Shown here: piece after piece, positions 11,270-23,600 of the stretch | How the letters are laid out: each line of letters opens with the position of its first letter | Numbering within the stretch: the first letter of the stretch is position 1 | NCBI GenBank assembly: GCA_021399445.1 | Contig: JAJTUQ010000004.1 | Coordinates: 3,038,001 to 3,102,000, forward strand | Direction of reading: 5' to 3' | Source: Xylogone sp. PMI_703 | Lineage: Eukaryota; Ascomycota; Leotiomycetes | DNA length: 64,000 nt | Made by a program: the position numbers and the translations under genes | The notes under the pieces: model-generated | What the model was told of the DNA's origin: nothing | The model's input: only the letters and a program-made list of their open reading frames with translations | Database searches by the model: none

Positions 11270-12412
11270 ATGCGTTTAATCCTCTTAAGTCTTGTGGCTC
11301 TCTACGCCTCTCTATCTATTGCAGTGGTAAATGAGTGCTTTCGGAAAGAATTCGAGATAATCATTTCTGGATACCCTTCAGGAATGAGAGACGTCGCCAA
11401 AAGATGTGTTACTAGGATTATTGATTCTAGACCGGTAGATCACTTAGTATCTAGCCTTATCGCAAGTGGATGCCTCGATCATTTCACCTCCGATGCTACC
11501 GCAACGATTATTTCGACATTAAGAGAATGTTATGAACATGAAGAGTATGGCAAGGGGGACCTCAGAAAAAGGGCGCCTGAGAAGATCGAAAATGATCAAA
11601 AGTCTGAATCCACAACGGCGGCAACTACGACTACTCACTCAAAGCCGCAAACAACATCGACCTCCGATGGAAAAGCCGAGAAAGAGACTTCTACTTCCAA
11701 AGCCCCTTCAACGACCAGATCCACCACCCAAACTACAACCACCACTAAGCCTGCTCCAGTTGTAACGACTACCTCGAAGAGTACTTCTGAGACCACTTCA
11801 TCAACCACTTCACAAACCCCTTCTGAGAGTCCTGAGAGTACTTCCCAGAGCACCTCTGAAAGCACCTCTGAAGCCCCTTCTGTCACCCCAACTCCTGTAT
11901 CGAGGACTTTCTCAACTGTGAAATCGACTTCAAGTTTAACCCCAAGTCTAACGTCAAGTCCTACCACAACATCAATTACTGCGGTCTCTGATCTTTCATC
12001 AACGTCAGCTCTGGTATGTCTTATTACGACAGTAATACCTACCAAAGTGTGTTCAGTAGTCACCACCGGTACGGCTGCAGGTCAAACAACGCTTCAATGC
12101 GTCTCAAAGTCCACGCCTGTTCCGACCTGCGCTCCTGGCCTGATCTGCGATCAAGATGATGACGGTGCAACGACCTGTATACGTCGTGATAATCACCTCT
12201 CAACCTCTGGCCTAGTAGTTACCATCGTCCTCGCCGTAGCCGTAGGAGCAGGAATAATAATGCTAGTGGTAAAAAAGGTAAGATCCTCAAAGAGGAGTAA
12301 ACTCGCAAGAGAGCAGCAAGATAGTTTGCCCGTTGGAGGGGTATATGGGAAGCTAGGAAGCCGCTCTGATATAAGTTTGCAGCCGGTTCCTCCGAGTCGC
12401 CTAAGGAGGTAG
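11270..12412 (+). CDS. Ser/Thr-rich single-pass plasma-membrane protein (sensor-like)
   Basis: Intronless, 380 aa. A signal peptide is visible (residues 1-19, MRLILLSLVALYASLSIAV). A compact N-terminal module of about 70 residues with four cysteines (23, 46, 68, 87) follows. A dibasic RKR at 99-101 is a potential Kex2 site. Residues about 112-245 form a Ser/Thr stalk likely to be heavily O-mannosylated. A second cysteine cluster (250, 261, 277, 287, 293, 303) lies just outside a membrane helix at about 314-334. The 45-residue cytoplasmic tail is basic. This architecture resembles fungal wall-stress sensors of the WSC/MID2 type, but the cysteine module does not match a WSC or CFEM domain that I can recognise. 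Function not assigned. Confidence 0.8.
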   Translation: MRLILLSLVALYASLSIAVVNECFRKEFEIIISGYPSGMRDVAKRCVTRIIDSRPVDHLVSSLIASGCLDHFTSDATATIISTLRECYEHEEYGKGDLRKRAPEKIENDQKSESTTAATTTTHSKPQTTSTSDGKAEKETSTSKAPSTTRSTTQTTTTTKPAPVVTTTSKSTSETTSSTTSQTPSESPESTSQSTSESTSEAPSVTPTPVSRTFSTVKSTSSLTPSLTSSPTTTSITAVSDLSSTSALVCLITTVIPTKVCSVVTTGTAAGQTTLQCVSKSTPVPTCAPGLICDQDDDGATTCIRRDNHLSTSGLVVTIVLAVAVGAGIIMLVVKKVRSSKRSKLAREQQDSLPVGGVYGKLGSRSDISLQPVPPSRLRR

Positions 12413-12691
12413 TCATTTGCGGTACCCGTTATGAAGATTTTGGAATGTAAGCTGATAAGGATGAATACGGTTTGATGAGCTGGGATGGTTCTTTCCTTTA
12501 AAGCATGATATGAAATCTACGGCGTTGCACTATGGGTCTAATTTATTTGCTTTATTCCACCTTTTACACTGTTTCATGGAATAGACCACCGTGTATCATT
12601 AGATGTCTTTGATATTAATGGTTTTACCCACATAGTCCTATTAAAAGCTTCACTGTTATCCCTCAATGCTTCATACAACCATAACTTTCAA

Positions 12692-14338
12692 TTATATAAA
12701 CAGCCTCTCCAGTTCGTCGGAAAATTCATCCAAGACATCTGATTCCGAGGGCGCATATCGGCGCCGTCTCTGTTTCCCCATTTCTCGATGCACACCAGTT
12801 GCCTTCTCTCCTAGCACCCGTATGATCTCCTCGCGATGCTTTGCAAGTACAATATCATGTGGTGTCCATACTGACCGTTTTTGTTTCTTTATTAGGAATT
12901 CCGAGTTCGAATCCGTGCCGTAATGTGTCGTCATCTGGGATCCTTCAGAATCCATCTTTGCTTCCGTATCTATCCCGTGCTCCATTAAGAACGATGCCAA
13001 CCCTATCTGTTCAGAGAACGCTATGTGATGTAGTACCGTAGTATTACAAAGATTTTTAGCATCGACGTATGCGCCCTTCTGCAGAAGGTATCTCATAGTT
13101 GCCTTGTAGCAATCTTCAATACGGGCGTATAAAGCTGCGTCTTTAACTTGTCTGAAACGTTCAAGACAACGAAAAATGGCCTGATGTAGAGGCGTCCTCC
13201 CAACACTGTCTCTAACATTGACGTACATATGTCCTTCCTCAACCAGCACGCGCACCGTCGATTCAATTCCGTTTCCTGCGGCATCATGCAGTGCCGTCTT
13301 GCCTCTCAGGCCCGGCTCGTTGGCATCTGCTCCATATTCCAAAAGTACCCGTACCATAGCCTCGGACCTGGCCCCTTTCAAAACTGCTATACTTAGTAGA
13401 TTCCAGCCTGGCCTGATTTTTGCGCCTCTTTGAAGCAGCAACCGGACCATGTTCACATGGTGGCCGTAAATCGCGAATACCAATGATATCTTTGGTACGG
13501 CTTCCCTTTCTATATCTACCCCATGGTCAAGCAATAGAGTTGCTATGCGCTCACATCCCATAGAAGCAGCCATGCACAGACAAGGCAGTCTGTTTGTCAC
13601 CACCGTTGCCGGGTTTGCACCATGCTCCAGAAGAAGGCGAACCGCATCCTCATGCCGATAGTGGACTGCTGTCCAGAGCGATGTCCCCCACTCAACTTGC
13701 TGCTTCTCTATATCGGCTCCAGCATCGAGTAGTTGCCTTATTATCTCCACATATCCATATCGAGCTGCCTCAACCAAAGCTGTTGATGGGCAACCCATCT
13801 TAGCGATCCTGCCACCTCTATATACATCAGAACTAAAATTGATGTCCGCTCCTTTATCGAGCAGCAGCTGCACTAGAGCGGAGGATCCACGAGTTGCAGC
13901 CATTACGAATATATCATTCGGATTGAAGCCGCCATGATCTTCCAACTTCTTCAGCTCACGGAAAATGACGTATAATGTTGCATTGTGGACTAAGCGATCG
14001 AGATATACCCAGCCACTATCTATAACTATATTTTTGACGAGATGTGTGTTCCAACGTTCTGTAACAGGTTAGATGGAGGTGAAATCCAAGTTGAGCCCAG
14101 AAAAAGACTCCTCGACAGCTATGATAATGCCCGGTGCTAGAGACAGGGGAGAGAGATAGACAAGAACCAAAAAAAGAAAAAAAATAGTGAAGACAGATAA
14201 AGAAATAATAGCCATACTACACACCAGTTGCCAGCTCTTCCAATCCTGCCGTAGGCAATCGTCGCGTGGCCAGAAAGAGAGCTCCGCAGATTCGAAGACT
14301 AGCAACAGGATCTCAAGGGGGAGATCTCCAAGTGACAT
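12692..14338 (-). CDS. F-box protein with C-terminal ankyrin repeats
   Basis: Two exons, 14338-14218 and 14058-12692, joined across a 159-nt intron, give 495 aa. Exon 1 encodes an F-box-like start (LPLEILLLVFESAEL), and the junction restores the F-box signature LVCKRWN. From about residue 80 there are some eight to nine ankyrin units, visible as repeated L-L-GADIN/GADIE and G-TALH-AA / RTPLHQAI motifs. Such proteins are expected to bind Skp1 in an SCF ubiquitin ligase and recruit substrates through the ankyrin surface. The ATG at 14338 was preferred over an in-frame ATG at 14425 because the latter adds a hydrophobic stretch that reads like leader sequence. The rest of the ankyrin frame is open without further introns. 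Substrate unknown. Confidence 0.85.
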
Positions 14339-16725
14339 GATCGATTCTTTCTTCTCTTCAATATAGGAGAGTAGAACAATGCAAAAATAGGAGGAAATTT
14401 TCACTATACAGATCACCAGGCTCACATAGAAATAATAGCTTCAAGTCTGAGCTGGCTACGGAGACATGAGTCACCGGTGCATAAACGCGACTGCAGCTCT
14501 TAACATTATGATCGACTCTTCTATCATAAACTCACAGGCTCTCACCGGTTCTTCTTGTTTCAAGCTGAAAACTGCAGTAACTCATAGAGCTACCATGAAC
14601 TCCTTAAAGATCATATCCTCCCGATACTCCAGGGGAAGGAAAGAAATTCACGTGCTTGCCAAAAAGCCGCACACACATGACAAAAAAAGCCACTCTAGTC
14701 ATGTGACTCGTATAATGCATGAATACGAGATGCACTACAACCACACCCTCGCACAAACCATCCGACACGCCTCACGCCAAGCCCGAAGAGAAGCCACAGT
14801 AATACACCGTGGACCCAAACCAGGAACCACGAAATTTCCCAATAAATGCTTCCCGAAACCGAGCAACAGAACCAGTCCAACAGGAACCAATAAAAATAGA
14901 CAAAAAATACAGGAAGAAAAATGCAGGAAAAATTCTCCAAAATTTTCCAAAGGAAAAAAAAAACAATGCAAGCCCCACTGAAGATAAACCTAACCTACCA
15001 AACAATCAAAGCCATACATATCATGATGATTCATCCCACCGATCCATCTTCCATCGCCGCTACTATCACCAATATCACTACCGGTCACTGGTGCTGACGA
15101 TGCTGGTGATGATGCCAACCCAATTCATCCGATCTCAATAATCCGTCCGGAGTATTATTAGCAACCCCCCTAATAGTTAAGGGCACGCTGTTACCCGATG
15201 ACAACCAGATGACCGAAAAGAGATATGGGAAAGAAAATTTCCCCCCAAGGAAAAACGCCCGGTCCACCCCTTATTTTATTACTAGATTAAAGAATAATAA
15301 ACTGGAAAACTCTCCGTGCACCCTCCTCCCCCTTTCTGACCAGTGGTAAAGGGGCCAAATAAGGGATGTAGCACGATGCTCCTTCGTAGACATGGTCGAA
15401 GTGATCGTGAGATGACGTGTGGTGCGATAGGGCGACATTTTCGGTTGCCCTTCTCTTGCCGTTGTAGATTTTCCCAGCTGTTTTTGCCACACAGAACAGA
15501 GAGGGGTCAAAATGATATTTCCTTCCCGCAACTTGGCAGCACAGGTGGAGATAAATTTTCACACATCACATGTAACTACAGTGGCACCCAAAATCGAAGG
15601 CAATAAACTCTTCGTTTATCTATTTGTGGGCTATTCAGGCTATTGTGTATCCCCTCGTTTTAGGGCTAAGAAGCAAACAGAATAGCGAGCAGACCCTCCA
15701 GTTGGTTAGGTGCCCTATTGAAAGATCATAACTTCGTAGCTTGGTCCTATAATTTTTGCCGGCTAGCCTGGCTGCTAGTCTTGTGAAAAAAAGCCCTTCC
15801 AATTTCAAAGCCCTAAAGTTAACCTTCGCAAAAAAAACTAATCGTGAAAAAACTGCTGTCCCCATCCTGCTAAAGTCCCAGCAATCGAAGTCTGAGCAGA
15901 AAAAACAATTCCCCATGCAATTCCATGTAATGCCATGCTAATGCTTGACCCCCAAACACTTATTCATCAAGGCGTCCCCAATGTGAGAATTCCGAATCGA
16001 AAACAGAAGTAAAAACCACTTCCCATCCCTTTTGTGCAAACTCACCCATCGCATGACATGTAGCGAGAGCGTTGTGAATCCTGATACAAGAGGCTATAAA
16101 AGCCCGAAGAACCAAAGAAAAAAAGATGGAAAAGAATATGCCTGATTACAAGAAACCTGTGGGCTGGCAAGACCCCAAAAAAGAATCGTTTTATAGACCC
16201 GAATGTCGAAATGAAATCTAGAGTGATATCACCGAGACCAAAGAAAGGCAAAAAAAATTCTGGGTAAAAAGGCCAAATCGACCGTGTAAAGCACTTGACA
16301 AAATCCCTCCCAGTCCATCCCATTCCGTTGGAGAACAAAGGAAAAAAATCTCTAGAACCCCAGGCACAAAACGCCATGACAAGCAAAAATAAGGAAAGGT
16401 CGTTAAGATCGAGGCAGTCACCTTGAAATAGTGCAACGCGAACTCGAGATCGTTATGGACGCGGGGTATGTATTGCGCTACTGTATCGCGCTATTATCGA
16501 GCAACCCATCTTGAACTTTTAGAAACCGTGATACGCGCCGAAATGCGCGCTGGATGATGCCGGGAAAAAGGAAGAAAAAACAAAAGAGCAAAAATGTAAA
16601 ACTTTTGAGGGTTTCGGTAGAAAGCAAGCGATGAAGATTGTTGAGATGGGTCGACGAAAACCGAAGAACGACTTCCAACAGTTGAAAGAAAAACGTAAAT
16701 GATGAGCATCCTCATGATGGTCGAT
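14339..16725. other. Intergenic, no gene seen
   Basis: About 2.4 kb. Open frames at 14466-14981 (+), 14695-15005 (-) and 15635-15916 (-) are low-complexity Lys/Asn or Phe/Cys strings caused by A- or T-rich DNA and show no domain. The part next to 16725 is probably the 3' UTR of the cyclin gene. Confidence 0.5.
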
Positions 16726-17697
16726 TTATCCGACGACTGTCTGTCCACCATAACCATAACTCATGAAATATGGCTGCTTTGGTTGGTTGCAAAGGTGGCA
16801 ACTGCAGTCAGCGACGCTTGAGTCCCAGATGCCCGCACCGTAGTTGTAGAATGGAGTGTGGTGGGCAGCAACCCTTGGATGGCCGTAGGTACCATGGATT
16901 TGAGGTTGTGGTTGGTAGCCCCTAGCATACGGATAGTACAGACTCCAGTCGTTGAAGCGAGGACCTCCAGCCGCACTCATGTAATCCGGCGTATTGAGGC
17001 CAGAGTCGGGAGCGGACGGGGGTGTCAGCTGAGGAGTTGGATACGAGTGTATCCAGGAGGTTTGTTCGTAAGGAACATGATAGATGGAAGAAGCACGCTC
17101 GCGAGATGCAGGCTTTTGGTATGCGTTGTAAGCAGGTTGGTAAGGACGAGTCCGCTGGACATTGGTATCGATCGGGGCGAGTGGTGCAAGACGTTCCAGG
17201 GTTGCAGTGCGTAGTTTGTTCTTCGCGTCGCGCCAATCATTCCAGCTCTTCAACCATGCGTTGAAATCTTTGCTCTCGTCCAAGTTGACATACAGGTTCC
17301 ATGAAATCGCGTCCAGCCACTCGTGCTCCAGAGTGTTCAGCTCGGAGACAGCAATGCCACTCACTTCAGACCAGGATCGATTCTGGAAGGTGTTGTCGTC
17401 TAGAAACTTGCTCCCAAGTAGAAGACCAACCGTCAACATACGCCAGACCTGACCGTCGGATGACTTGAGGGCACCACGTGCTTTCAGCATGTTCACATGT
17501 CTTGCGAGGTAGTTCATACCCAGAAGAATGGTGGTGCTTGGGAGTCTCGTCGAGGAGAGAAGGCCTGACACGAATTTTCGAAAAGCGGGTGAGACTGGTG
17601 TCCCAGGAAGAACGAGACGTTGAGCCATTTCGGCGACGTAATCGGTCATCTGGTCGACCTCATAGTCCAGGACCGCGCAAACACCTCCGGGAAGCAT
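16726..17697 (-). CDS. Cyclin, CLG1-like (PHO85/CDK5-type partner)
   Basis: Single exon, 323 aa. A cyclin-box fold covers about residues 20-150: FRKFVSGLL, LPSTTILLGMNYLARHV, the typical WRMLTVGLLLGSKFLDD helix, then WSEVSGIAVSELNTLEHEWL. The DxxF/KFLDD and NxLExEFL-like signatures place it in the Pho80/Clg1 type of cyclins that bind a Pho85 (Cdk5-like) kinase. The C-terminal half is Pro/Tyr/Gln-rich and disordered, ending with a small CSCHLCN cluster and GYGGQ. The start is the first ATG before the cyclin core. Homologues can be longer at the N-terminus, so an upstream exon is possible. The 1 kb upstream is CT-rich on the coding strand, consistent with a long leader. Confidence 0.85.
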   Translation of the reverse strand: MLPGGVCAVLDYEVDQMTDYVAEMAQRLVLPGTPVSPAFRKFVSGLLSSTRLPSTTILLGMNYLARHVNMLKARGALKSSDGQVWRMLTVGLLLGSKFLDDNTFQNRSWSEVSGIAVSELNTLEHEWLDAISWNLYVNLDESKDFNAWLKSWNDWRDAKNKLRTATLERLAPLAPIDTNVQRTRPYQPAYNAYQKPASRERASSIYHVPYEQTSWIHSYPTPQLTPPSAPDSGLNTPDYMSAAGGPRFNDWSLYYPYARGYQPQPQIHGTYGHPRVAAHHTPFYNYGAGIWDSSVADCSCHLCNQPKQPYFMSYGYGGQTVVG

Positions 17698-20600
17698 GAT
17701 GGCGATGTGTTTTGGAAGTCCGACTGAGACTCCTTTGGAATCTCGTCGGATAAAGCAAGAAGCTGGCTTCTCGCTTCAAAAGCCGATCTTTTATAAGATC
17801 GGGGTGTAGTAAAGTCAAGAGGGGTATCAAGAATTCACCTTAACTTCCGAAGTGTCGTCGAGCGTCCCAGTGCCGCAAAAGGAAAAAAAGGCAAAGGTGC
17901 AAAAGGAAGGAGCGAAAGATATTGTAGAGAATTTATTGGTGTAGAGCCGCCATAGAGAGAAGAAAGTGGAAGGTCGTGTAAAGGTCAAGTCGAGAGAGAG
18001 CTGGTGGCGATGCTGCAGTGCTCAAACACCGATACACGATCCGAGAATCGAAACGACCATGCGGCGAGGGATTGATCGAAGTGTAAGAAGAAAAGTAAAT
18101 TTCTATCGATCTTCTTAAAAGAGTTAGCAAAGGTCCGGACCAATTATACACCACAAGCTGATGTGCTATGTTTGGTCTGCTGCCGGATGTGCTGGGTGCT
18201 GTCGCTGATGTTGCTGCTGCTGCTCCGGCTGCTCGCGTCACAAGATGGAAGCGATGGTCAAGTCCAATAAAACTTTCAAGGCTGGCCCAACCGTTGATAT
18301 TTGTCTAGACTTTAGATAGAATGCTTTGATGAGATGGCGAATGCTAAGTCAGCGGCTGTCGTAGGCCTTTCGTCACTCGGGTGAGGCAAAGCCCTTTCCG
18401 TTCTGACTGAGTCGCGGCGCCTCAAATCCGTAGAGCGAAACGAGAATTTGTTTGGATGGATTCGCAAGTCGCAGAAGCAGCCCAGCACGCGCAGACCGTG
18501 GATGGCAAACTGTGTAGCGGAATAAAGGATGTGTGACGAACCTGAACCTATTCCCACAACCGCGACTGACTGTAAGGTCGATTCAACGGATGTTGCGTCC
18601 TGCTCTGAAGGTTTGCTCCAACCCAAATATCCTGCCGAGCAGAGTCAGTCCTGGAAGTCCCGCGGATCAAGCGAAGAGCGCAAGAGGACCAGGTCGTGAC
18701 GTCGGGATTGACGGATGGAAAAGGATGGAGGGAGAGAAGTTGGAGAAGAACGGACGACGAGGAGCTCGGTGGGATGTGAGGATAACAAGATCTTCACAGC
18801 GTCACCCGAGGGAAGTCGGAGAGAGGGTGGTGGTTGGAAGAGGAAGGGAAGGATGGAAGTAGGAAATGGCAGTTAGGAAATAGGCCGGCAGGAGCTGGGA
18901 GAGTGAGGGCCAGGGAGGGTCGGAAGGGTGACGGAGCGCACAAGCGACGATGAAATGCACAGAAGGTCGCCAGGCCCCGTCGCTCGCTCGCACCAAGCAG
19001 CAAGCAGCAAGCACCAGCACCAGCAGCAGAATTTTAGTGCGGTCGCAGCACACGCAGCGGGCAGCAGGTGAGCGGCACTGGCGCGAGTGGGTGAACCAGC
19101 CTTCTGGTAGGCCGCTGCCACATGGTGCGGATCATCACTCTCGGCTGATGGCGAAACGGAGGGCGATGGCGCGGCGGAGTCCCAGCAGAAAAAATTGGTG
19201 GTTGCTTGCTGCTTGTTGCTGCTGCTGCTGCTGCTTTGGCTCTCTGCTCTTGCACTGCGGTTCTTTGCGTGAGAGCCCAAAGACCCCTCCTCTCCTCCTT
19301 ACCACAAGCACTATGCCATATCACCATGTACATACTGTACTTGCTTCCCCATACATCACTACAGTACTTACAACGCGTGAGCCAGGGGAATCCAAACATC
19401 GTGTCTCATCTGCTCTATTGGTCCTCTCCTTCGTGGATGCCTGCCTTTTGTCCCAGCTCTTGCTCGTGGACGGTTCGGGCCAACCTCGTTTTGCTGCTCG
19501 TCCTGACTCCGTGCAGTCCAGTTCTGCAGTACGGTAGAGAGTAGTGTACCAGACTGTACCTCGCGGTACCTCGTGTAGAGTGTAGGCTCACAAGCAGCCT
19601 GTCCCGTTGCTGCCCTGCCCTGCTGCAACCAGAAAAAGATGGGCTCCCTACTTTAGTGTGCCTGGGTTGGGATGCGGCACCGTCGCTGCCGGCTTTTCCT
19701 TTCACCTGCCCCTTCCCCCTTCCTTCATCCCTCATCCTCCCGGTCAGCCAGCATCGAATATACAGGTACCGTACAGTGTTAGCTACTTGTAGAACTAGCC
19801 CTGCGAGAACTGTACAGTACGCCCGGCTGCGACGGACCTTTTTTTCTTCCTTACACTGCACCATAGGCAACACCACTACTACTACAACAATACAACGGTA
19901 TGACGGTATAACGGCGATTATCGTCTCACCGTCACCAACAAGTTGGCTGAGTTACCGTATCAAAAGAGGCAAAGGCGTAGAGCAGGGCATCAGGGCCTCT
20001 CAACGCCTCGTCACCTCCCAACTCCAATCCCCCAACTCCAACCACCTCCACATAATCCTCTTAGCCGCGAGAGAAGCCCACAGCATCTGGGCCTGCGCGT
20101 ATGGACGGTTTAGATGGGTCGCGTTGCCTGCTGCAACCGCTGCTTGCCCTCACCACTTGCCCAGGGCTACGATGAGCCAGTGCTGCGCCAATATCAGGCC
20201 CACACAGTTTCCACTCCTCGCCCCGTTCACAATCCAACGAGCACGAGCACGAGCATCAGCACCGGCCCCAAAGGGGGTGGATGTGCTCACGCCTCTATGT
20301 GTCCAGAGCGCACCAACATCCGCGTCGCGTCGCCAATCACACGGCCGTCCTCGCTCGAGACACGGGCCTCGAGTCCCTGTAGAGCCACGCCTGCACATGT
20401 GCTACCTGGCACCCTCCAATTTTACTTGCTGTACAGCCCTCAGTCCACGAACCACAGGCGAGATCCAGGCCAGTCCAAGTTACTCCCAGGCCCCTCCAGA
20501 AACGGCTCAGGAGCTGCACTCACCTCACTTCAGAGGCCACGATTCAAAGCGTCATCGAGGTCGCTGTTGAGTTGGAGGGAGACAGAAAACGGTGTGTCGA

Positions 20601-23600
20601 TGCCAATCTTACAGGATTGCCAATCAGGTGCCGCCGCAGGTTGGTCTCCATCAGTCATCCCATCCACCGTTCCTTCCTCCCCAACCTCCAGCCTGCGCAG
20701 GCGCCCACTGAGAGCCCACCAGCTCTCGTTGACTTGAACGTGTGCGCTGTCCCCAGCCCTCAAACAAACGGTCCTGCACAGGGCGGTACAATCGCGGTTG
20801 CTGGAGCATTGGTAATAATCGGGCTGTCTGGCTTGTCTGGCACTACTCTCGCACTTCTGGTTTCGAGTCATTTCTTGCAGGGACGGAGTGGAACCAACTG
20901 GGAAAGGCGCCGGGCCAGGAAGGACTTCGGATCTGCCCTTTCCAGAAAAGTCTCGAAATTTGAAGGTAATTAAGCACTCTCCCATCCCACGAATAGCACC
21001 AATGGCGATGGTCATGCTGCCATTTGCATATTTTCTCGAGGCGTTTCTGCCAAAGATGGGCGAAAAGATGGGGGCATTTCTCACTCAGCAGCCGGTGCCC
21101 ATCTCCAAGGTGCAGCATCGGAGGCAAACACAGAAATAGCCTCGCTGCAGCGACCGTCCCTGCCCAGCGAATGGCTCGAGCTGGATGGTACTCGCGACCC
21201 CACAGAAATTGGCGCGAAGTTCATGTACCTCCACATAACTTATGCGGTCTCAACTCTCCGGTCACGCCGTGGACAACCTCGCGGCGCTCCACTGGGGTCC
21301 TGCTCTTCCCTCCTTGGGGCAGTTGGTACCGGATCGTACAGCTTTGTACAGTACCGCGACTCCCACGAGTTTACCGCAAATCCTCCCATGCACACCCAAC
21401 AAAATCTGATTGGTGGGATACGGTGCACGAAATCGCATGTGGACGATCGCTGCAAACATGCCAAACAGGTACCAAGGCCAGAGCCGGCAAGCCGCGGCTG
21501 TCCTGCTGCACCCCCTGATGCGAGACGGCGTTTAACGGGCTGTGCGCTTCATCAAGATGTCAATATCACGTCACGCTCTCGTTGGCCACCACCAACCAAC
21601 CCATCCTCCTAAAGAAGGATGAAGGGCAAGCCATCGAGTCATTGTTCCTCACACACATACGTAAACGTATCATCCCTAGGGAGTCCTTTATGACAGAATT
21701 TTGCCTGGAGGAGCCTGTCTTGGGCCCAGAATCAGGTTTGCAGTCTGCTATTTGCCGCCGCATCACCCTGAAGAAAAGTCTAGGCAGTCGAGGCAGTCAC
21801 TCAGTTGACTATGGACGACGACCACCTTCCAGAGACAGCACAGACTAACAGAAGAGACAAAAGTATCGGCCACGCAATACGATGTCACGAGAGAACACTT
21901 TTTTTTTCCTCAACCCATCTACGCCCGGAGAATAAAATTTATTACTGTATGAGAACTATTGTGGTGGCTGTCTCGGAAATCATCACATGATATACAAGTT
22001 CTACCGAGTCTCGCAAGTAAAAAAAGATTTTGATGCTCGAACTCGTTATAGTTACGGAGTACTTGGTCTTTTGATATGATCTGGCCCACTTAATCAACAG
22101 TAGCACTTTGGTGCTAAGGGCAGGACCCTTAAACTGAGTTCTCGAAATAGCCTAGCAAAGAACTCTCCACTCTTGGCCTACCATGATGGCGTCTTTTCTA
22201 GCTCGAAGATCAAGAGTAGCGGAGAAGATCAAGACCCCTGACTGGATCTTCCACGGTTTATTCCATTCCAGCAGAGAGTCGAGAGTCGAGAACATGAAAT
22301 CCAGAGGGTTCGAAAGTTTCGGCCTGAGGAGTCAAACCAGCTACCGTGAGTGCTGGATGCATTTCGCCACTCTTGCCGTGCATACAAGTACTGTGGTACC
22401 TCAGTAAAGTAATTCTTAAAAGCACCCATCACATTTTTCTCGAACCCCTCTTCTCCACCTTTTTCGCGGAGACTTAATGGCGTTGATGGCTTGAGGGCCT
22501 AAATGTCTGGCTGGTGCCTTTCACTGCCTCGATTGCCAATCAACTACAGAAAACAGCTACTTGCAGCCCAAAGCTATCCGAAGGTGCCCGAGAAATGTCA
22601 ACCCCTCATCTCTACTCCTCGTGCTACCGGTACTGTACTTTGGCGGGATGCGGCTTCTGCGATGTCGCCCCGAGGGGGTCCATCTTTAACTGCGAAAGAC
22701 AGCATCCTATTAGAAATATCAAGGACGGAGTTACCGCCACGCAGCAGTAGCTGCGCAATTGGGACGATTTGCGTGCATTTTGACGCCGAATGAGGTGCAG
22801 CATACAGGCAGGTGCACCTATGGGGGGTGCCTTTGGGGGCATAAAGCCCACCTTTTTTAGCAGACTGTCCCGTCCTAGGGCACGAGTATGCACCCATAGC
22901 ATCATTCTGCAGAGCAATAATGGACCCTTGAGTCGTAAAGAATTCCAGCTGCAGTTTTAGGCTCCGTAGCTGAGGCGATGTTACTCATTATCCCACCTGG
23001 GCGAGGAAAAAAAGAAATAAAGCGGGAGCAGATTCAAGGCAGGAGTCTTCTTTCGCCGGAATGGCCCCATTCTTTTGCAGTGCATCTGCAACGTCTGCTG
23101 GTGCAAGTGCTATATGCAGACAGAGTTGATAGATCACCGAGGAGTGGTGTTATTCGGTCCAATGGTCAAGTCCATCTGCTAAACACGTTGGCTCTTTGAG
23201 GGTTATGCTTCAACCACTTCGATGAGGGCGCTGCCCAATCTGGCCTCGCCAAATCAACCAGAAAGTTCTGATAAGAGCTTGCTGTGCTCAACAAGAATGT
23301 CCAAGACCTTTGGCCTTTCCCTCAGAATTGATACTAATGTGTGCTGCATGAATCCGGAAAATGTCATATCCATCAAGCCGGTTGTACGGAGGTATGAATA
23401 GAGCCCGTTAGCGACTAATCCTCGGTACTCCGTATGTGAGCAAGCACTGAATCACAGTGGAGATGGAAATCTACAAGTAAATCATACGGAAAAAGAAAAG
23501 ACAAAAAAGAACAAAACGAGCAGGAGCCCCGTTACAGACTTCCAAACGCAGTGTATAGCCTTTGAATATGGCACATCCCCGGATATGATAAGATTTTGGT

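Noticed and set aside
11635..12066. 143-aa antisense frame opposite the Ser/Thr stalk
   Set aside because: Val/Glu-rich mirror of a Thr/Ser-rich coding repeat. A codon-composition artefact.
14466..14981. 171-aa plus-strand open frame
   Set aside because: Lys/Asn/His-rich composition from A-rich DNA, no domain, and overlapping antisense frames of equal length. Not supported as a gene.
19656..21084. Long overlapping frames (304 aa on +, 184 aa on -) in the GC-rich island
   Set aside because: Frames are open on several strands at once, which follows from the base composition. No domain, no plausible start or intron pattern.
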